10,619 nucleotides of DNA from positions 1 to 10,619 of the forward strand of contig PMOH01000145.1 of the NCBI GenBank assembly GCA_003161515.1, in the 5' to 3' direction. The stretch comes from Deltaproteobacteria bacterium. GTDB taxonomy: Bacteria; Desulfobacterota; Binatia; Binatales; Binataceae. Numbering within the stretch: position 1 is the stretch's first letter; the number at the start of each line of letters is the position of its first letter. Shown one piece after another: positions 1-6,705 of the stretch. The position numbers and the translations under genes were made by a program. The notes under the pieces were generated by a model. It had not been told where the DNA came from. It searched no databases and was given only the letters and a program-made list of their open reading frames with translations.

Positions 1-1004
1 GCTTCCTCCTTGATCGCGTGGATCACTTCTTCGCCCTGTCGCAACTCATCGTCTTCATTCGCCGGCGTGAAGACTCCCGGCTGGGCAAGCTCGGAACCGA
101 AATTGAATGTCCGATAAAGCCCAACGACGTGATCGATTCGAAGCAAATCGTAAAGCGTGCTGGCATGACGCGCACGTGCGCGCAGCACCTTGAATCCTTG
201 CGCGCGCATCGCGTTCCAATTCGGCAGCGGCAGTCCCCAACGCTGCCCCTTGGGATTGAAACCGTCGGGCGGCGCGCCGACTGTGCGCGACAGATCGAAC
301 TCGTCCTGGTTCGCCCACACTTCGGCACTGTCGCGGCACGGCGAGAATGCGAGGTCGCCGCCGATGAATACGCCGCGCGACTTTGCATACTCGCGCATCT
401 CCGACATTTGCCGATGCGCGATGTACTGCCAGTAGCTGTACATCTCGATCGAGTCGGCCAGATCGCGGCGCGCGAGCTCGAGCGCGGCGGAATCGCGATG
501 TGCAATTTCAGCCGGCCACGTTTCCCAACTCGTCCAGTTGAAATGATCCTTCAACGCGCGGAACAGCGCGTAGTCATGAATCCAATATGAGTTCGCTTGG
601 ATGAACGCATCGAGCTGCGCACGGTCCTCGGGTCCGCCTCGCGCACGCGACGCACGATATGCACGCTCGAGCAGCGGAAATTTCTCCCGCCGAATGATCG
701 GACGTTCAACAAATCGGCGACGCCCGACCGCTTCACGCGCGCGCGCCAGCACGACCCGCCCGACGTTCGGCAGCCCGGAAAGCGAAATGTACGTCGGATC
801 GATCGCCATCACGCTCATCGCGCTGTAGGGACTCAGATCGTCGGGGCCGGTCTCGTCGAGCGGCAGCAACTGGATCACGCGATGACCCATCGAGAGCGCG
901 AAATCGATCATCGGCGCAAGATCGAGAATTTCGCCGCGACCGAGATTGTCGCGCGTGCGAATCGAGAACAATGGAATCAGGATTCCCGCAGACCGAGGCA
1001 GCAT
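1..1004 (-). CDS. malQ: 4-alpha-glucanotransferase (amylomaltase, GH77), C-terminus cut by window edge
   Basis: GH77 enzymes are cytoplasmic. They transfer alpha-1,4-glucan segments between maltodextrins or glycogen breakdown products and release glucose. The frame is open from an ATG at 1004-1002 to the left edge, giving 334 residues of the roughly 500 usual for the family. Visible family landmarks are an N-terminal PRSAGILIP, QLLPLDET then SPYSAMS (residues 45-64), GGDLAF (215-220), RDSAEVWANQDEFDL (224-238), GAPPDGFNPKGQRWGLP (243-259), and LLRIDH with the presumed nucleophile Asp291, close to Asp293 of Thermus amylomaltase. The acid/base Glu and third carboxylate lie beyond the edge. The N-terminal block reads PLFSIRTRDNLGRGE instead of the common HPTSLPG-type motif, so this is a divergent variant. 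The start lies 21 bases after the EthD stop, with no clear Shine-Dalgarno. The family call is firm; the exact substrate is inferred. Confidence 0.93.
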   Translation of the reverse strand, partial: MLPRSAGILIPLFSIRTRDNLGRGEILDLAPMIDFALSMGHRVIQLLPLDETGPDDLSPYSAMSVMAIDPTYISLSGLPNVGRVVLARAREAVGRRRFVERPIIRREKFPLLERAYRASRARGGPEDRAQLDAFIQANSYWIHDYALFRALKDHFNWTSWETWPAEIAHRDSAALELARRDLADSIEMYSYWQYIAHRQMSEMREYAKSRGVFIGGDLAFSPCRDSAEVWANQDEFDLSRTVGAPPDGFNPKGQRWGLPLPNWNAMRAQGFKVLRARARHASTLYDLLRIDHVVGLYRTFNFGSELAQPGVFTPANEDDELRQGEEVIHAIKEE

Positions 1005-1025
1005 CGCAGGGTGCGCGTGCGATGC

Positions 1026-1673
1026 TCAGATTTCGACTCGCGCGTCGAGCCGATAAACGCGCGCGTTTCGAATCGTGGCCTCTTCGTCCTTGAGCAATTC
1101 GCGCCCAGCCGGCGAAGCATAAGCGGCGCGATACGCGTCGAGCGAATCGAACACCAGTATCGCCATGCGATAGCGCGCGTCCTCAATACCCGCCGTCTTG
1201 ATCAGCTTGCCGATCACGTAATTGCGCAAGCCCGGAAGCCGCCGCGCGATATTCACGTGCGTCCCGAGATAATGTTTCTCCGCCGCCTCGAGTCCCGCGC
1301 TCTGCTCGAGATCGAATTCGGCCACCATCGCGAAGCAATTTTGACCCGCTCGTCTCGAATCGAAAGGCACGATCGTCGTTGCATCGACCGCCGTCGAAGT
1401 CAGGTCCTTGAGATGCGCATGCGTATCGGCGATCAGCGCCGGCACGACCTCGGATCGCATCGCCGATGCGGCAGCGGCCGCGTCCTCATAAGCGAGAATC
1501 GCCGCGCGCACCGAATCGGGTTGCCGGCCCGCGACCTTCATCAGCCGGCCCGTGTAGTATTGCCGCAGTCCGGGGAAGAGCTTCGCCAACTCAACATGAT
1601 GCCCGAGGTAGTTGCGCTCTTCGGCCTCGAGATCCGCGCTCTGATAGTTGAAGGTCACCAACGTAAGATGCAT
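1026..1673 (-). CDS. Tandem EthD-domain protein (dimeric alpha-beta barrel)
   Basis: A 215-residue protein made of two copies of the EthD ferredoxin-like domain, which is usually about 100 residues. The copies align at residues 20-43 (ERNYLGHHVELAKLFPGLRQ and on) and 132-157 (EKHYLGTHVNIARRLPGLRN and on), sharing YLG-HV-A--LPGLR-Y-G-L. EthD proteins form alpha-beta barrel dimers. A named member is an accessory protein for ethyl tert-butyl ether degradation, and many others have no known function. Here one chain could form the pseudo-dimer. I prefer the ATG at 1673 because GAGG sits 10 bases upstream. A TTG at 1682 would add three residues but lies directly against that GAGG. The gene begins 19 bases after the SDR stop and shares its operon. 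It may act on, or protect from, a reactive intermediate made by the SDR; that is inference. Confidence 0.85.
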   Translation of the reverse strand: MHLTLVTFNYQSADLEAEERNYLGHHVELAKLFPGLRQYYTGRLMKVAGRQPDSVRAAILAYEDAAAAASAMRSEVVPALIADTHAHLKDLTSTAVDATTIVPFDSRRAGQNCFAMVAEFDLEQSAGLEAAEKHYLGTHVNIARRLPGLRNYVIGKLIKTAGIEDARYRMAILVFDSLDAYRAAYASPAGRELLKDEEATIRNARVYRLDARVEI

Positions 1674-1692
1674 CCGAATCAATCCTCGAGCT

Positions 1693-2457
1693 TCAAATCA
1701 CGTAGCCGCCATTGGGGCTGATCACCTGGCCGACCATAAACTTCGAATCGTCGCAGGCCAGGAACAGCGCCGCCGCCGCGATATCGCGCGGCTCGCCGAA
1801 CCGCCCAATCGGCGTGCTCGCCTCTATCTGCTTGCGGGCCTCGCTCGGAATCGGCGCGGTCATCGGCGTCTCGATAAATCCCGGCGCGATGCAATTGACC
1901 AGAATCCCCATCGGCACCACTTCGCGCGCGACCGACTTGGTAAACGAGATGATCGCGCCTTTCGCCGCGCAGTAATCCGACGCGAACGCCAGCCCCGTCG
2001 TCCCCGCGATCGATCCCATATTGATGATGCGTCCCGATTGCTTCGGGATCATCACCTTGAGCGCCTCGCGCGTGCAGTAAAACGTCGAGTCGAGATGCGT
2101 CGCGAGCATCTTGTGCCAATCTTCGTCGGTCTTCAGATGCGTCATGAACATGTCGGGGTTGTCCACCTCGCTCGCCCGCGCGATCCCCGCGTTGTTGATC
2201 AGTATGTCGATCGTGCCGAACGCTGAAATGAACTCCGCAAACATCTTCGCGACGGCCGCACTGCTCGACACGTCCGCGACAAACGGCCGCGCCTTGCCGC
2301 CTGCGCGCTCGATTTCCGTCACGACATTTTGCGCCGACTCGGGCCTGATGTCGTTGACGCCAACCTTCGCGCCCTCGCGCGCAAACGTCAGTCCCATCTC
2401 GCGCCCGAGTCCCGACCCGCCACCGGTGATCAGTACAACTTTGTCCTTGAGTTTCAT
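1693..2457 (-). CDS. Short-chain dehydrogenase/reductase (FabG-like classical SDR)
   Basis: A 254-residue NAD(P)-dependent oxidoreductase of normal classical-SDR length. The Rossmann glycine motif TGGGSGLG is at residues 11-18, NNAG at 88-91, the catalytic Ser149 in MGSIAG, and Tyr162/Lys166 in YCAAK. The PGFIETPM stretch (192-199) and a C-terminal GG near residue 250 are also typical. Asp36 at the end of the second beta strand favours NAD(H) over NADP(H). The Asn of the usual catalytic tetrad appears to be His121 (THLDSTF), a change also seen in some hydroxyacyl-CoA-type SDRs. A longer than usual segment at 95-115 may help shape the substrate pocket. It follows the TPR gene by seven bases, and its Shine-Dalgarno is weak, so it probably depends on translation from upstream. 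FabG, 3-hydroxyacyl-CoA dehydrogenase and alcohol dehydrogenase roles cannot be separated here. Confidence 0.93.
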   Translation of the reverse strand: MKLKDKVVLITGGGSGLGREMGLTFAREGAKVGVNDIRPESAQNVVTEIERAGGKARPFVADVSSSAAVAKMFAEFISAFGTIDILINNAGIARASEVDNPDMFMTHLKTDEDWHKMLATHLDSTFYCTREALKVMIPKQSGRIINMGSIAGTTGLAFASDYCAAKGAIISFTKSVAREVVPMGILVNCIAPGFIETPMTAPIPSEARKQIEASTPIGRFGEPRDIAAAALFLACDDSKFMVGQVISPNGGYVI

Positions 2458-2464
2458 CGACGCC

Positions 2465-2803
2465 CTACTTCTTCCCTTCCTTGAGTTGCCGTTTCCAATC
2501 GAGCCGCCGTGCCTCTGCGCCAGCCGCTTCCGCCTCCGGCACCATGCCCTTCTTCTGATAAAACATGCTGAGATTGGTGTACGCGAGGATGTCTTCCGGC
2601 TCCTGCGCGATATATTTTTTCGTCAACTCGATCGCCGCGTCGAGATCGCCCTTCGCCTGGTAGCACATCGTCATCCCGTGGATCGCATCGACGTACTTCG
2701 GGTCGATTTCGAGCGCCTGTTTGTACAACTCGATCGCCTCGTCAAACTTGTCGTCGGCGTATGCGTCAATCGCCTCGTCGTATAGCTCTTCCTTATCAGG
2801 CAT
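2465..2803 (-). CDS. Small TPR-repeat protein
   Basis: An acidic protein of 112 residues with about three tetratricopeptide repeats: roughly residues 5-38 (AIDAYADDKFDEAIELYKQA), 39-72 (MTMCYQAKGDLDAAIELTKK) and 73-106 (NLSMFYQKKGMVPEAEAAGA). TPRs are helical hairpins that bind partner proteins. No signal peptide or membrane segment is visible, so it is probably cytoplasmic. It ends with a basic tail (KRQLKEGKK). The ATG at 2803 has a good Shine-Dalgarno, GAGGTG, four bases upstream. It is the first gene of the leftward group and diverges from the DUF59 gene. Its partner is unknown; the adjacent SDR is a candidate because the two genes are only seven bases apart. Confidence 0.88.
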   Translation of the reverse strand: MPDKEELYDEAIDAYADDKFDEAIELYKQALEIDPKYVDAIHGMTMCYQAKGDLDAAIELTKKYIAQEPEDILAYTNLSMFYQKKGMVPEAEAAGAEARRLDWKRQLKEGKK

Positions 2804-2852
2804 TTTTCACCTCAGATGCATGCACACCCTCTTATATACTAGACTCTCTACT
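2804..2852. promoter_or_regulatory. Divergent promoter region, TPR gene / DUF59 gene
   Basis: A 49-base intergenic region between two divergent starts. The sequence cTTATATACTAG at 2831-2842 is nearly symmetric and can serve as a -10 element on both strands: TATACT (2835-2840) to the right and TATATA (2833-2838) to the left. Rightwards, a start seven bases after TATACT would fall about six bases before the DUF59 ATG. Leftwards it would leave a short leader that carries GAGGTG. I see no good -35 element either way, so the call rests on the AT-rich box and the geometry. Confidence 0.5.
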
Positions 2853-3170
2853 ATGGAGAATTCGCCCGCACCGACCGAAGCCGACGTTTACGAAGTGCTG
2901 CGCGAGTGCTACGACCCCGAGATTCCCGTCAACCTCGTTGACCTCGGCCTCATCTACGGCGTGCAGATCGAGAACCGCATCGTCAACGTCACGATGACGC
3001 TGACCGCGCCCGGCTGCCAGATGGGCATGATGATCACGCAAGACATCCAGGACAAGCTGCTAGGCATCCCCGGATGCGACGACGCCAGCGTCGAAATCGT
3101 GTGGGACCCCCCATGGACCCCGCACATGATGACCGAAGCGGCGAAGAAACAGCTAAAAATCGACGACTAG
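2853..3170 (+). CDS. MIP18/DUF59 family protein (SufT/PaaD-like iron-sulfur assembly factor)
   Basis: A 105-residue protein consisting of one MIP18 domain. Members (SufT, PaaD, the Hcf101 N-terminus, eukaryotic CIA2) help mature iron-sulfur proteins in the cytoplasm. Visible signatures are YDPEIPVNLVDLGLIY at residues 20-35, TAPGCQM at 51-57 with the conserved Cys55, and VWDPPWTPHMM at 83-93. A longer frame starts at 2721, but residues before 2853 match nothing and would run back through the divergent TPR gene. The ATG at 2853 gives the normal family length. No Shine-Dalgarno precedes it, and the TATACT box ends 12 bases upstream, so translation may be leaderless. No suf or paa genes are in the window, so the client is unknown. 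General SufT-like function is more likely than a PaaD role. Confidence 0.92.
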   Translation: MENSPAPTEADVYEVLRECYDPEIPVNLVDLGLIYGVQIENRIVNVTMTLTAPGCQMGMMITQDIQDKLLGIPGCDDASVEIVWDPPWTPHMMTEAAKKQLKIDD

Positions 3171-3406
3171 TCTTGTACTACGAGCCGCAGATCGGCAGTA
3201 ACCGGAAGTTCGAACAAATCGCCGCGCAACAGTCGCGTTGAGAAGAACAGGACCTCGACGTTCTCGATTTCGCCCGATTCAGGATTGAGCCGCACCACGA
3301 CTTCGTCGGGCAACTCTTCGGATTCCTGCGCCGGATACGGATCGCGTTTGTTGATGTACAAAATGTCGGCGTCGCGATCGTATTTGAAACTCAACTTCGC
3401 TTCCAT
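3167..3406 (-). CDS. DUF2283 protein (putative antitoxin-like partner)
   Basis: A 79-residue protein of the DUF2283 type. It has the typical opening FKYDRDADILYI (residues 7-18), a central DEVVVRLNPESGEIENVEVL (34-53), and a short C-terminal tail. The family has no proven biochemical function; members often sit beside small nuclease-like or unknown genes. The ATG at 3406 lies inside the end of the upstream BECR-like gene (16-base overlap). AGGAG sits seven bases before it, pointing to translational coupling. Its stop TAG overlaps the stop TAG of the convergent DUF59 gene in a shared CTAG at 3167-3170. An antitoxin role is inferred from arrangement only. Confidence 0.85.
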   Translation of the reverse strand: MEAKLSFKYDRDADILYINKRDPYPAQESEELPDEVVVRLNPESGEIENVEVLFFSTRLLRGDLFELPVTADLRLVVQD

Positions 3407-3717
3407 TCGACATCTCCTTCCGCGATATTGCGCGCAATGTAGGCCGTAATGATCCAGTTCCTGCTAACGCCTGCGGATGAGCATAGCACAACGACAACTA
3501 CGTGCTTACCGCCTAACAGGTCATCGAACCAGCGCGAGAAGAGCCGCGCAGAAGCAAATCGCCCGCTGCGGCGAACCTGATCCGGTTCGGCCAGAGTTCG
3601 CTCGATTTTGAGGAGATGGGTTGGCAACAACTCAGGATGCCGGTCAGCGATGTGCTGTTCCCGTTTATCCGCGAGTTCGACTTCACCCTTAAGGTACGGA
3701 CACGGAAACTTCTTCAA
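3391..3717 (-). CDS. Small BECR-fold (PBECR-type) nuclease-like protein, possible toxin
   Basis: About 108 residues from a TTG at 3717. The same frame stays open far upstream, but that part is a shadow of the FAD oxidase. The TTG is chosen because GGAG lies seven bases before it, 18 bases past the oxidase stop, and conserved-looking sequence begins there (CPYLKGEVEL). The centre reads REQHIADRHPEL (residues 19-30), then IERTLAEPDQVRRS, LFSRWFDD, KHVVVVVL and WIITAYIARNI. This is the layout I associate with the phage Barnase-EndoU-ColicinE5-RelE-like (PBECR/BECR) group, in which His and Arg residues are catalytic candidates. That family match is from memory of the pattern. It overlaps the DUF2283 gene by 16 bases, as in a toxin-antitoxin pair, but neither toxicity nor nuclease activity can be read from sequence. 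Confidence 0.72.
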   Translation of the reverse strand: MKKFPCPYLKGEVELADKREQHIADRHPELLPTHLLKIERTLAEPDQVRRSGRFASARLFSRWFDDLLGGKHVVVVVLCSSAGVSRNWIITAYIARNIAEGDVEWKRS

Positions 3718-3734
3718 GTTGCCGCTCCGCCCCT

Positions 3735-5348
3735 TCAATCCGGATCGATCAGTACGCCCGGGTTCAGAATCGAGCGCGGGTCGAGTGCCTTCTTCGCTGC
3801 CTTCAGCGCGAGTGCGAATCCATCGGGACGCTGGCGGTCGTACCATGGGCGGTGGTACCGGCCGACTGCGTGATGATGCGTGATCGTGCCGCCGATCTCG
3901 ATCAGCTTGTCCGACACCGCCGCCTTTATCTCGTCCCACTGCTCCAGTTCGCGCCCTCGCTTGCCCGGCGCGAGGATCGTGTAGTACGGCGCCGGCCCGT
4001 CGGGATAAACATGGGTGAATCGGCACGTGACCGTGCCTTTGCCGCACACCCGCGCGATCGCATCGCGCGCGCAGTCCATCATCTGTCGATGAAAATCCGG
4101 GAATCGCTCCCACGTGATCGACGTCTCGAAGGTGTCGCTCACCATCCCCATCGCGGCTACGGTGTCCATCAGGTACGGCGCATTCAGAAACGCGTTGCGC
4201 CACGCGCCCGCCGATCCTTCGTGCGTCGCCTCGGCGTCGGTGCGAGTCTTCGCCGCGTCCGCCGGAATTTTTCCGCCGTGATCGGCGCAGCATTCGAGCG
4301 CGCGTTTCATCCATGGTTCCAGCGGATGGTCCGCGGATTCGAATGCGAGCACCAGCACCGCCTCGTCGCCATTGCCGGCGCCCGAGTTGAACGCCTCGCC
4401 TTCATCGAGCACGCGGCAATTCGCGGGATAGATCCCCGCCTGCGAAATCTGGCGGACCGCATCCGCCGCCTTGAAGATGCTCGGGAACGGCACCGACGCG
4501 CCCGCGCGAAAAGTCGGCCGGTCTTGCAGCCGCATCCACGCCTCGGTGATGATGCCGAGAATTCCCTCCGACCCGATAAACATCCGGTCCGGGCTGGGAC
4601 CGGCGCCCGATCCGGGCAAGCGCCGTGACTCGACGATTCCGGTGGGCGTCACCACCCGCATCGATTCGACGAAGTCGTCGATATGCGTGTACAGCGTCGC
4701 GAAATGCCCACCCGACCGCGTCGCGATCCATCCGCCGAGCGTCGAAAATTCGAACGACTGCGGAAAATGCCGAATCGTCAGGCCATGCGGCTTCAACTGC
4801 GCGTCGAGCGCGGGACCATAGACGCCTGCCTGGATCCGTGCCGCGCGCGAGACCTTGTCCACCTCGACGACTTTGTCGAGATGCATCAAATCGATCGACA
4901 CCGCGCCGCGGTAACGGTCGCCCTCGGGCGGCTCGACGCCGCCGACCACGCTCGAGCCGCCGCCGTACGGCACGGCCGCAATCTGTGCACCGTCGCACCA
5001 TTCGAGCACGCGGACGAGTTCTTTCTCATCGCGCGGAAACGCGACCACGTCGATCGGATTCGGATAGTCGCGTCGATACGCCCGCCGAATATCGCGCGAC
5101 CCCTTGCCGTAGGTATGCCCCGCGCGCTCATGCGTAGCGGTCGAGCAAATCGCTTCGAGCGCAGCCGGCGGCTTGACCCGCGGCGCGCGCAGATTCAGAT
5201 CGCTTTCTTTCGGTGGCGGCGTGATTTCGAGCGGCCCTAGCCCGAATCGCTTGGCCATCCGCTCGGCCATGTGCTTTTGCTGTTCGGGAGTCGGCCCCTG
5301 GTCCTCGTAGCCCCATCCCCAGAACTTCCGCTTGCGCTTCTCAGCCAT
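3735..5348 (-). CDS. FAD-linked oxidase, alkyldihydroxyacetonephosphate synthase (AGPS)-like
   Basis: A 537-residue flavoprotein of the vanillyl-alcohol oxidase/FAD_binding_4 superfamily. The FAD pyrophosphate loop is PYGGGSSVVGG (residues 127-137). Next come FPQSFEFSTLGGWIATRSGG (195-214) and GSEGILGIITEA (259-270), both close to AGPS. The C-terminus carries the HHHAVG triad motif (491-496) and DPRSILNPGVL. AGPS swaps the acyl chain of acyl-DHAP for a fatty alcohol to make ether lipids. Bacterial relatives are often annotated as such but may be D-2-hydroxyacid or other oxidases. The ATG at 5348 is preferred over one at 5417: it follows GAGGA by eight bases, and the protein then begins AEKRKRKFWGWGYED, a natural N-terminus for this group. 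It lies 86 bases after the acyltransferase gene and probably shares its transcript. Superfamily is certain; true AGPS activity is moderately likely. Confidence 0.9.
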   Translation of the reverse strand: MAEKRKRKFWGWGYEDQGPTPEQQKHMAERMAKRFGLGPLEITPPPKESDLNLRAPRVKPPAALEAICSTATHERAGHTYGKGSRDIRRAYRRDYPNPIDVVAFPRDEKELVRVLEWCDGAQIAAVPYGGGSSVVGGVEPPEGDRYRGAVSIDLMHLDKVVEVDKVSRAARIQAGVYGPALDAQLKPHGLTIRHFPQSFEFSTLGGWIATRSGGHFATLYTHIDDFVESMRVVTPTGIVESRRLPGSGAGPSPDRMFIGSEGILGIITEAWMRLQDRPTFRAGASVPFPSIFKAADAVRQISQAGIYPANCRVLDEGEAFNSGAGNGDEAVLVLAFESADHPLEPWMKRALECCADHGGKIPADAAKTRTDAEATHEGSAGAWRNAFLNAPYLMDTVAAMGMVSDTFETSITWERFPDFHRQMMDCARDAIARVCGKGTVTCRFTHVYPDGPAPYYTILAPGKRGRELEQWDEIKAAVSDKLIEIGGTITHHHAVGRYHRPWYDRQRPDGFALALKAAKKALDPRSILNPGVLIDPD

Positions 5349-5434
5349 CGGATTCGTCCTCGCGCTACTCGACGTTGAACTGCCGCGATTTTGCGCTTGG
5401 CGCGGCTGCGAGGGCAAACGCGAATTGGCGCTGA

Positions 5435-6691
5435 CTAAACGATCCGCGATACAGCGGGGATGCTGCGCAGCGCCGCGCTACTGCCCCAGCTCAAGAGCAG
5501 CACGCCGGCGAAAACCAGGATTCCTTTTTCAATCGCCGGCATCGACGAATTCAGAATCGCGAGCTGCAGCCATGAAACAAACATGTAGTGGATGATGTAC
5601 ATCCCGTATTCGTTTTCGCTGAGGCTGTCGTAGATCCATCGGCGACGCGTGGCGAAGCGCACGAACAGCGCGAGGAACGCGAATGATATCGCGCCGCAGG
5701 TGACCGCGTACGCCAGTCCGCCGACAATGTTCAGCAAGACCGGCGACATGGTGGCACCTTTTGAAATCACGATCAGCATGAAGACCACGCTCATCGCGAA
5801 CACGACCAGACTTGCGATCGTCCAGCGCATCCAATGGCGCGCGAGGAGCCCGTCCGGAGCGAGCAGGCCGCGCTCGAGGCCGTACGCGCCGACGCCGATG
5901 CCCGCGAGAAAATAAACTGCGTAGTGAAACAAACGCGCGGTCTGGAATTGGAACGGTCCGACGCTGGTCCACGCCATCGCGCCGAAGATGGCCAGCATTG
6001 GGATGAATACCGCCGTCGAGACCGTGACCAGCAGCAGGAAGAATCGCACTGGATGCTCGCGCGCATTTGACGTGAGGCGGCCAAGCATCTCGCCAAAGTT
6101 CGGCGCGATCGCGAACCACGCCGCGACGCCGAGATCAAATGCGAGCAGCAGCGAGATGAACCACGCCGGGCCTGTCGGCCAGTCGCCGAATGACCGCCAA
6201 ACGTGAATGTAACCGCCGACGCTGTGCGGCCCGGCCGTCAGCAGATACGACGGGTAGTACGCGATCGGAGCGATGACGGCTGCCGCGAGCAGAAACGGGA
6301 TGCCGAGGCGGCGCAGTCGCTCGCGGACAAAGCTCGCGTTGCCTTTGCGCTTGAGACTCGACCATACGAACAGGCCTGAAACGAAAAACATCAGCGACAT
6401 AAAAAAGTCGTCGTTGAAGCCGGTGAACAGACTGAATCCCGTCCATTGCTGATGATCGACCACCATGAAAGCGCGCCAATAATACGGCTGCGCGAGAAGC
6501 GAGGTGGCCTGCGGCGGCGCCCCGTCGATGTAGGCGAGCACCGAATGATGCGCCAGCACCATCACCACCAAAAATCCTCGAAGGTACCCGAGCGCGACGT
6601 TGTATCCCGGCCGCGCGACGTCGGCGGGCTGAGCGTGCGCAGGTTCGAACGATTCGGATCCGAGACGCGTTGACGGTGCTGACGATGCCAT
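5435..6691 (-). CDS. Acyltransferase-3 family integral membrane protein
   Basis: A 418-residue protein with about ten hydrophobic segments, including roughly residues 35-54, 98-112, 131-150, 176-196, 216-240, 256-272, 289-310, 317-346, 364-381 and 390-403. The first carries YLRGFLVVMVLAHHSVLAY, whose His48/His49 match the conserved His of this family. RERLRRLGIPFLLA follows at 123-136, then GPAWFISLLLAFD (174-186). Late in the protein, LSENEYGMYIIH (357-368) matches the usual LS--SYG-Y-IH motif. Members (OafA, MdoC/OpgC, many antibiotic or lipid O-acyltransferases) move acyl groups across or onto envelope molecules. The ATG at 6691 has a strong GGAGG eight bases upstream and lies 14 bases after the tetR stop, so the two are an operon. 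The acyl acceptor is not predictable. Confidence 0.92.
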   Translation of the reverse strand: MASSAPSTRLGSESFEPAHAQPADVARPGYNVALGYLRGFLVVMVLAHHSVLAYIDGAPPQATSLLAQPYYWRAFMVVDHQQWTGFSLFTGFNDDFFMSLMFFVSGLFVWSSLKRKGNASFVRERLRRLGIPFLLAAAVIAPIAYYPSYLLTAGPHSVGGYIHVWRSFGDWPTGPAWFISLLLAFDLGVAAWFAIAPNFGEMLGRLTSNAREHPVRFFLLLVTVSTAVFIPMLAIFGAMAWTSVGPFQFQTARLFHYAVYFLAGIGVGAYGLERGLLAPDGLLARHWMRWTIASLVVFAMSVVFMLIVISKGATMSPVLLNIVGGLAYAVTCGAISFAFLALFVRFATRRRWIYDSLSENEYGMYIIHYMFVSWLQLAILNSSMPAIEKGILVFAGVLLLSWGSSAALRSIPAVSRIV

Positions 6692-6705
6692 TGGAGTTAC
6701 CTCCG

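Noticed and set aside
597..1721. A 374-codon plus-strand open frame across the left part
   Set aside because: It lies antisense to the GH77 and EthD genes, both of which show clear family motifs. Its translation is Arg/His-rich low-complexity sequence with no recognisable domain, as expected from the opposite strand of GC-rich genes.
3842..3860. Inverted repeat GTACCA-N7-TGGTAC
   Set aside because: It lies inside the AGPS-like coding region where it encodes the conserved segment after the HHH motif; there is no T-run or promoter, so it is probably chance.
3852..4628. Plus-strand open frames over the FAD oxidase (also 4625-5240)
   Set aside because: These are shadows of the AGPS-like gene, Arg-rich and without motifs.
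5349..5434. 86-base gap between the acyltransferase and AGPS-like genes
   Set aside because: No promoter, terminator hairpin or small gene could be supported, apart from the Shine-Dalgarno GAGGA of the next gene.
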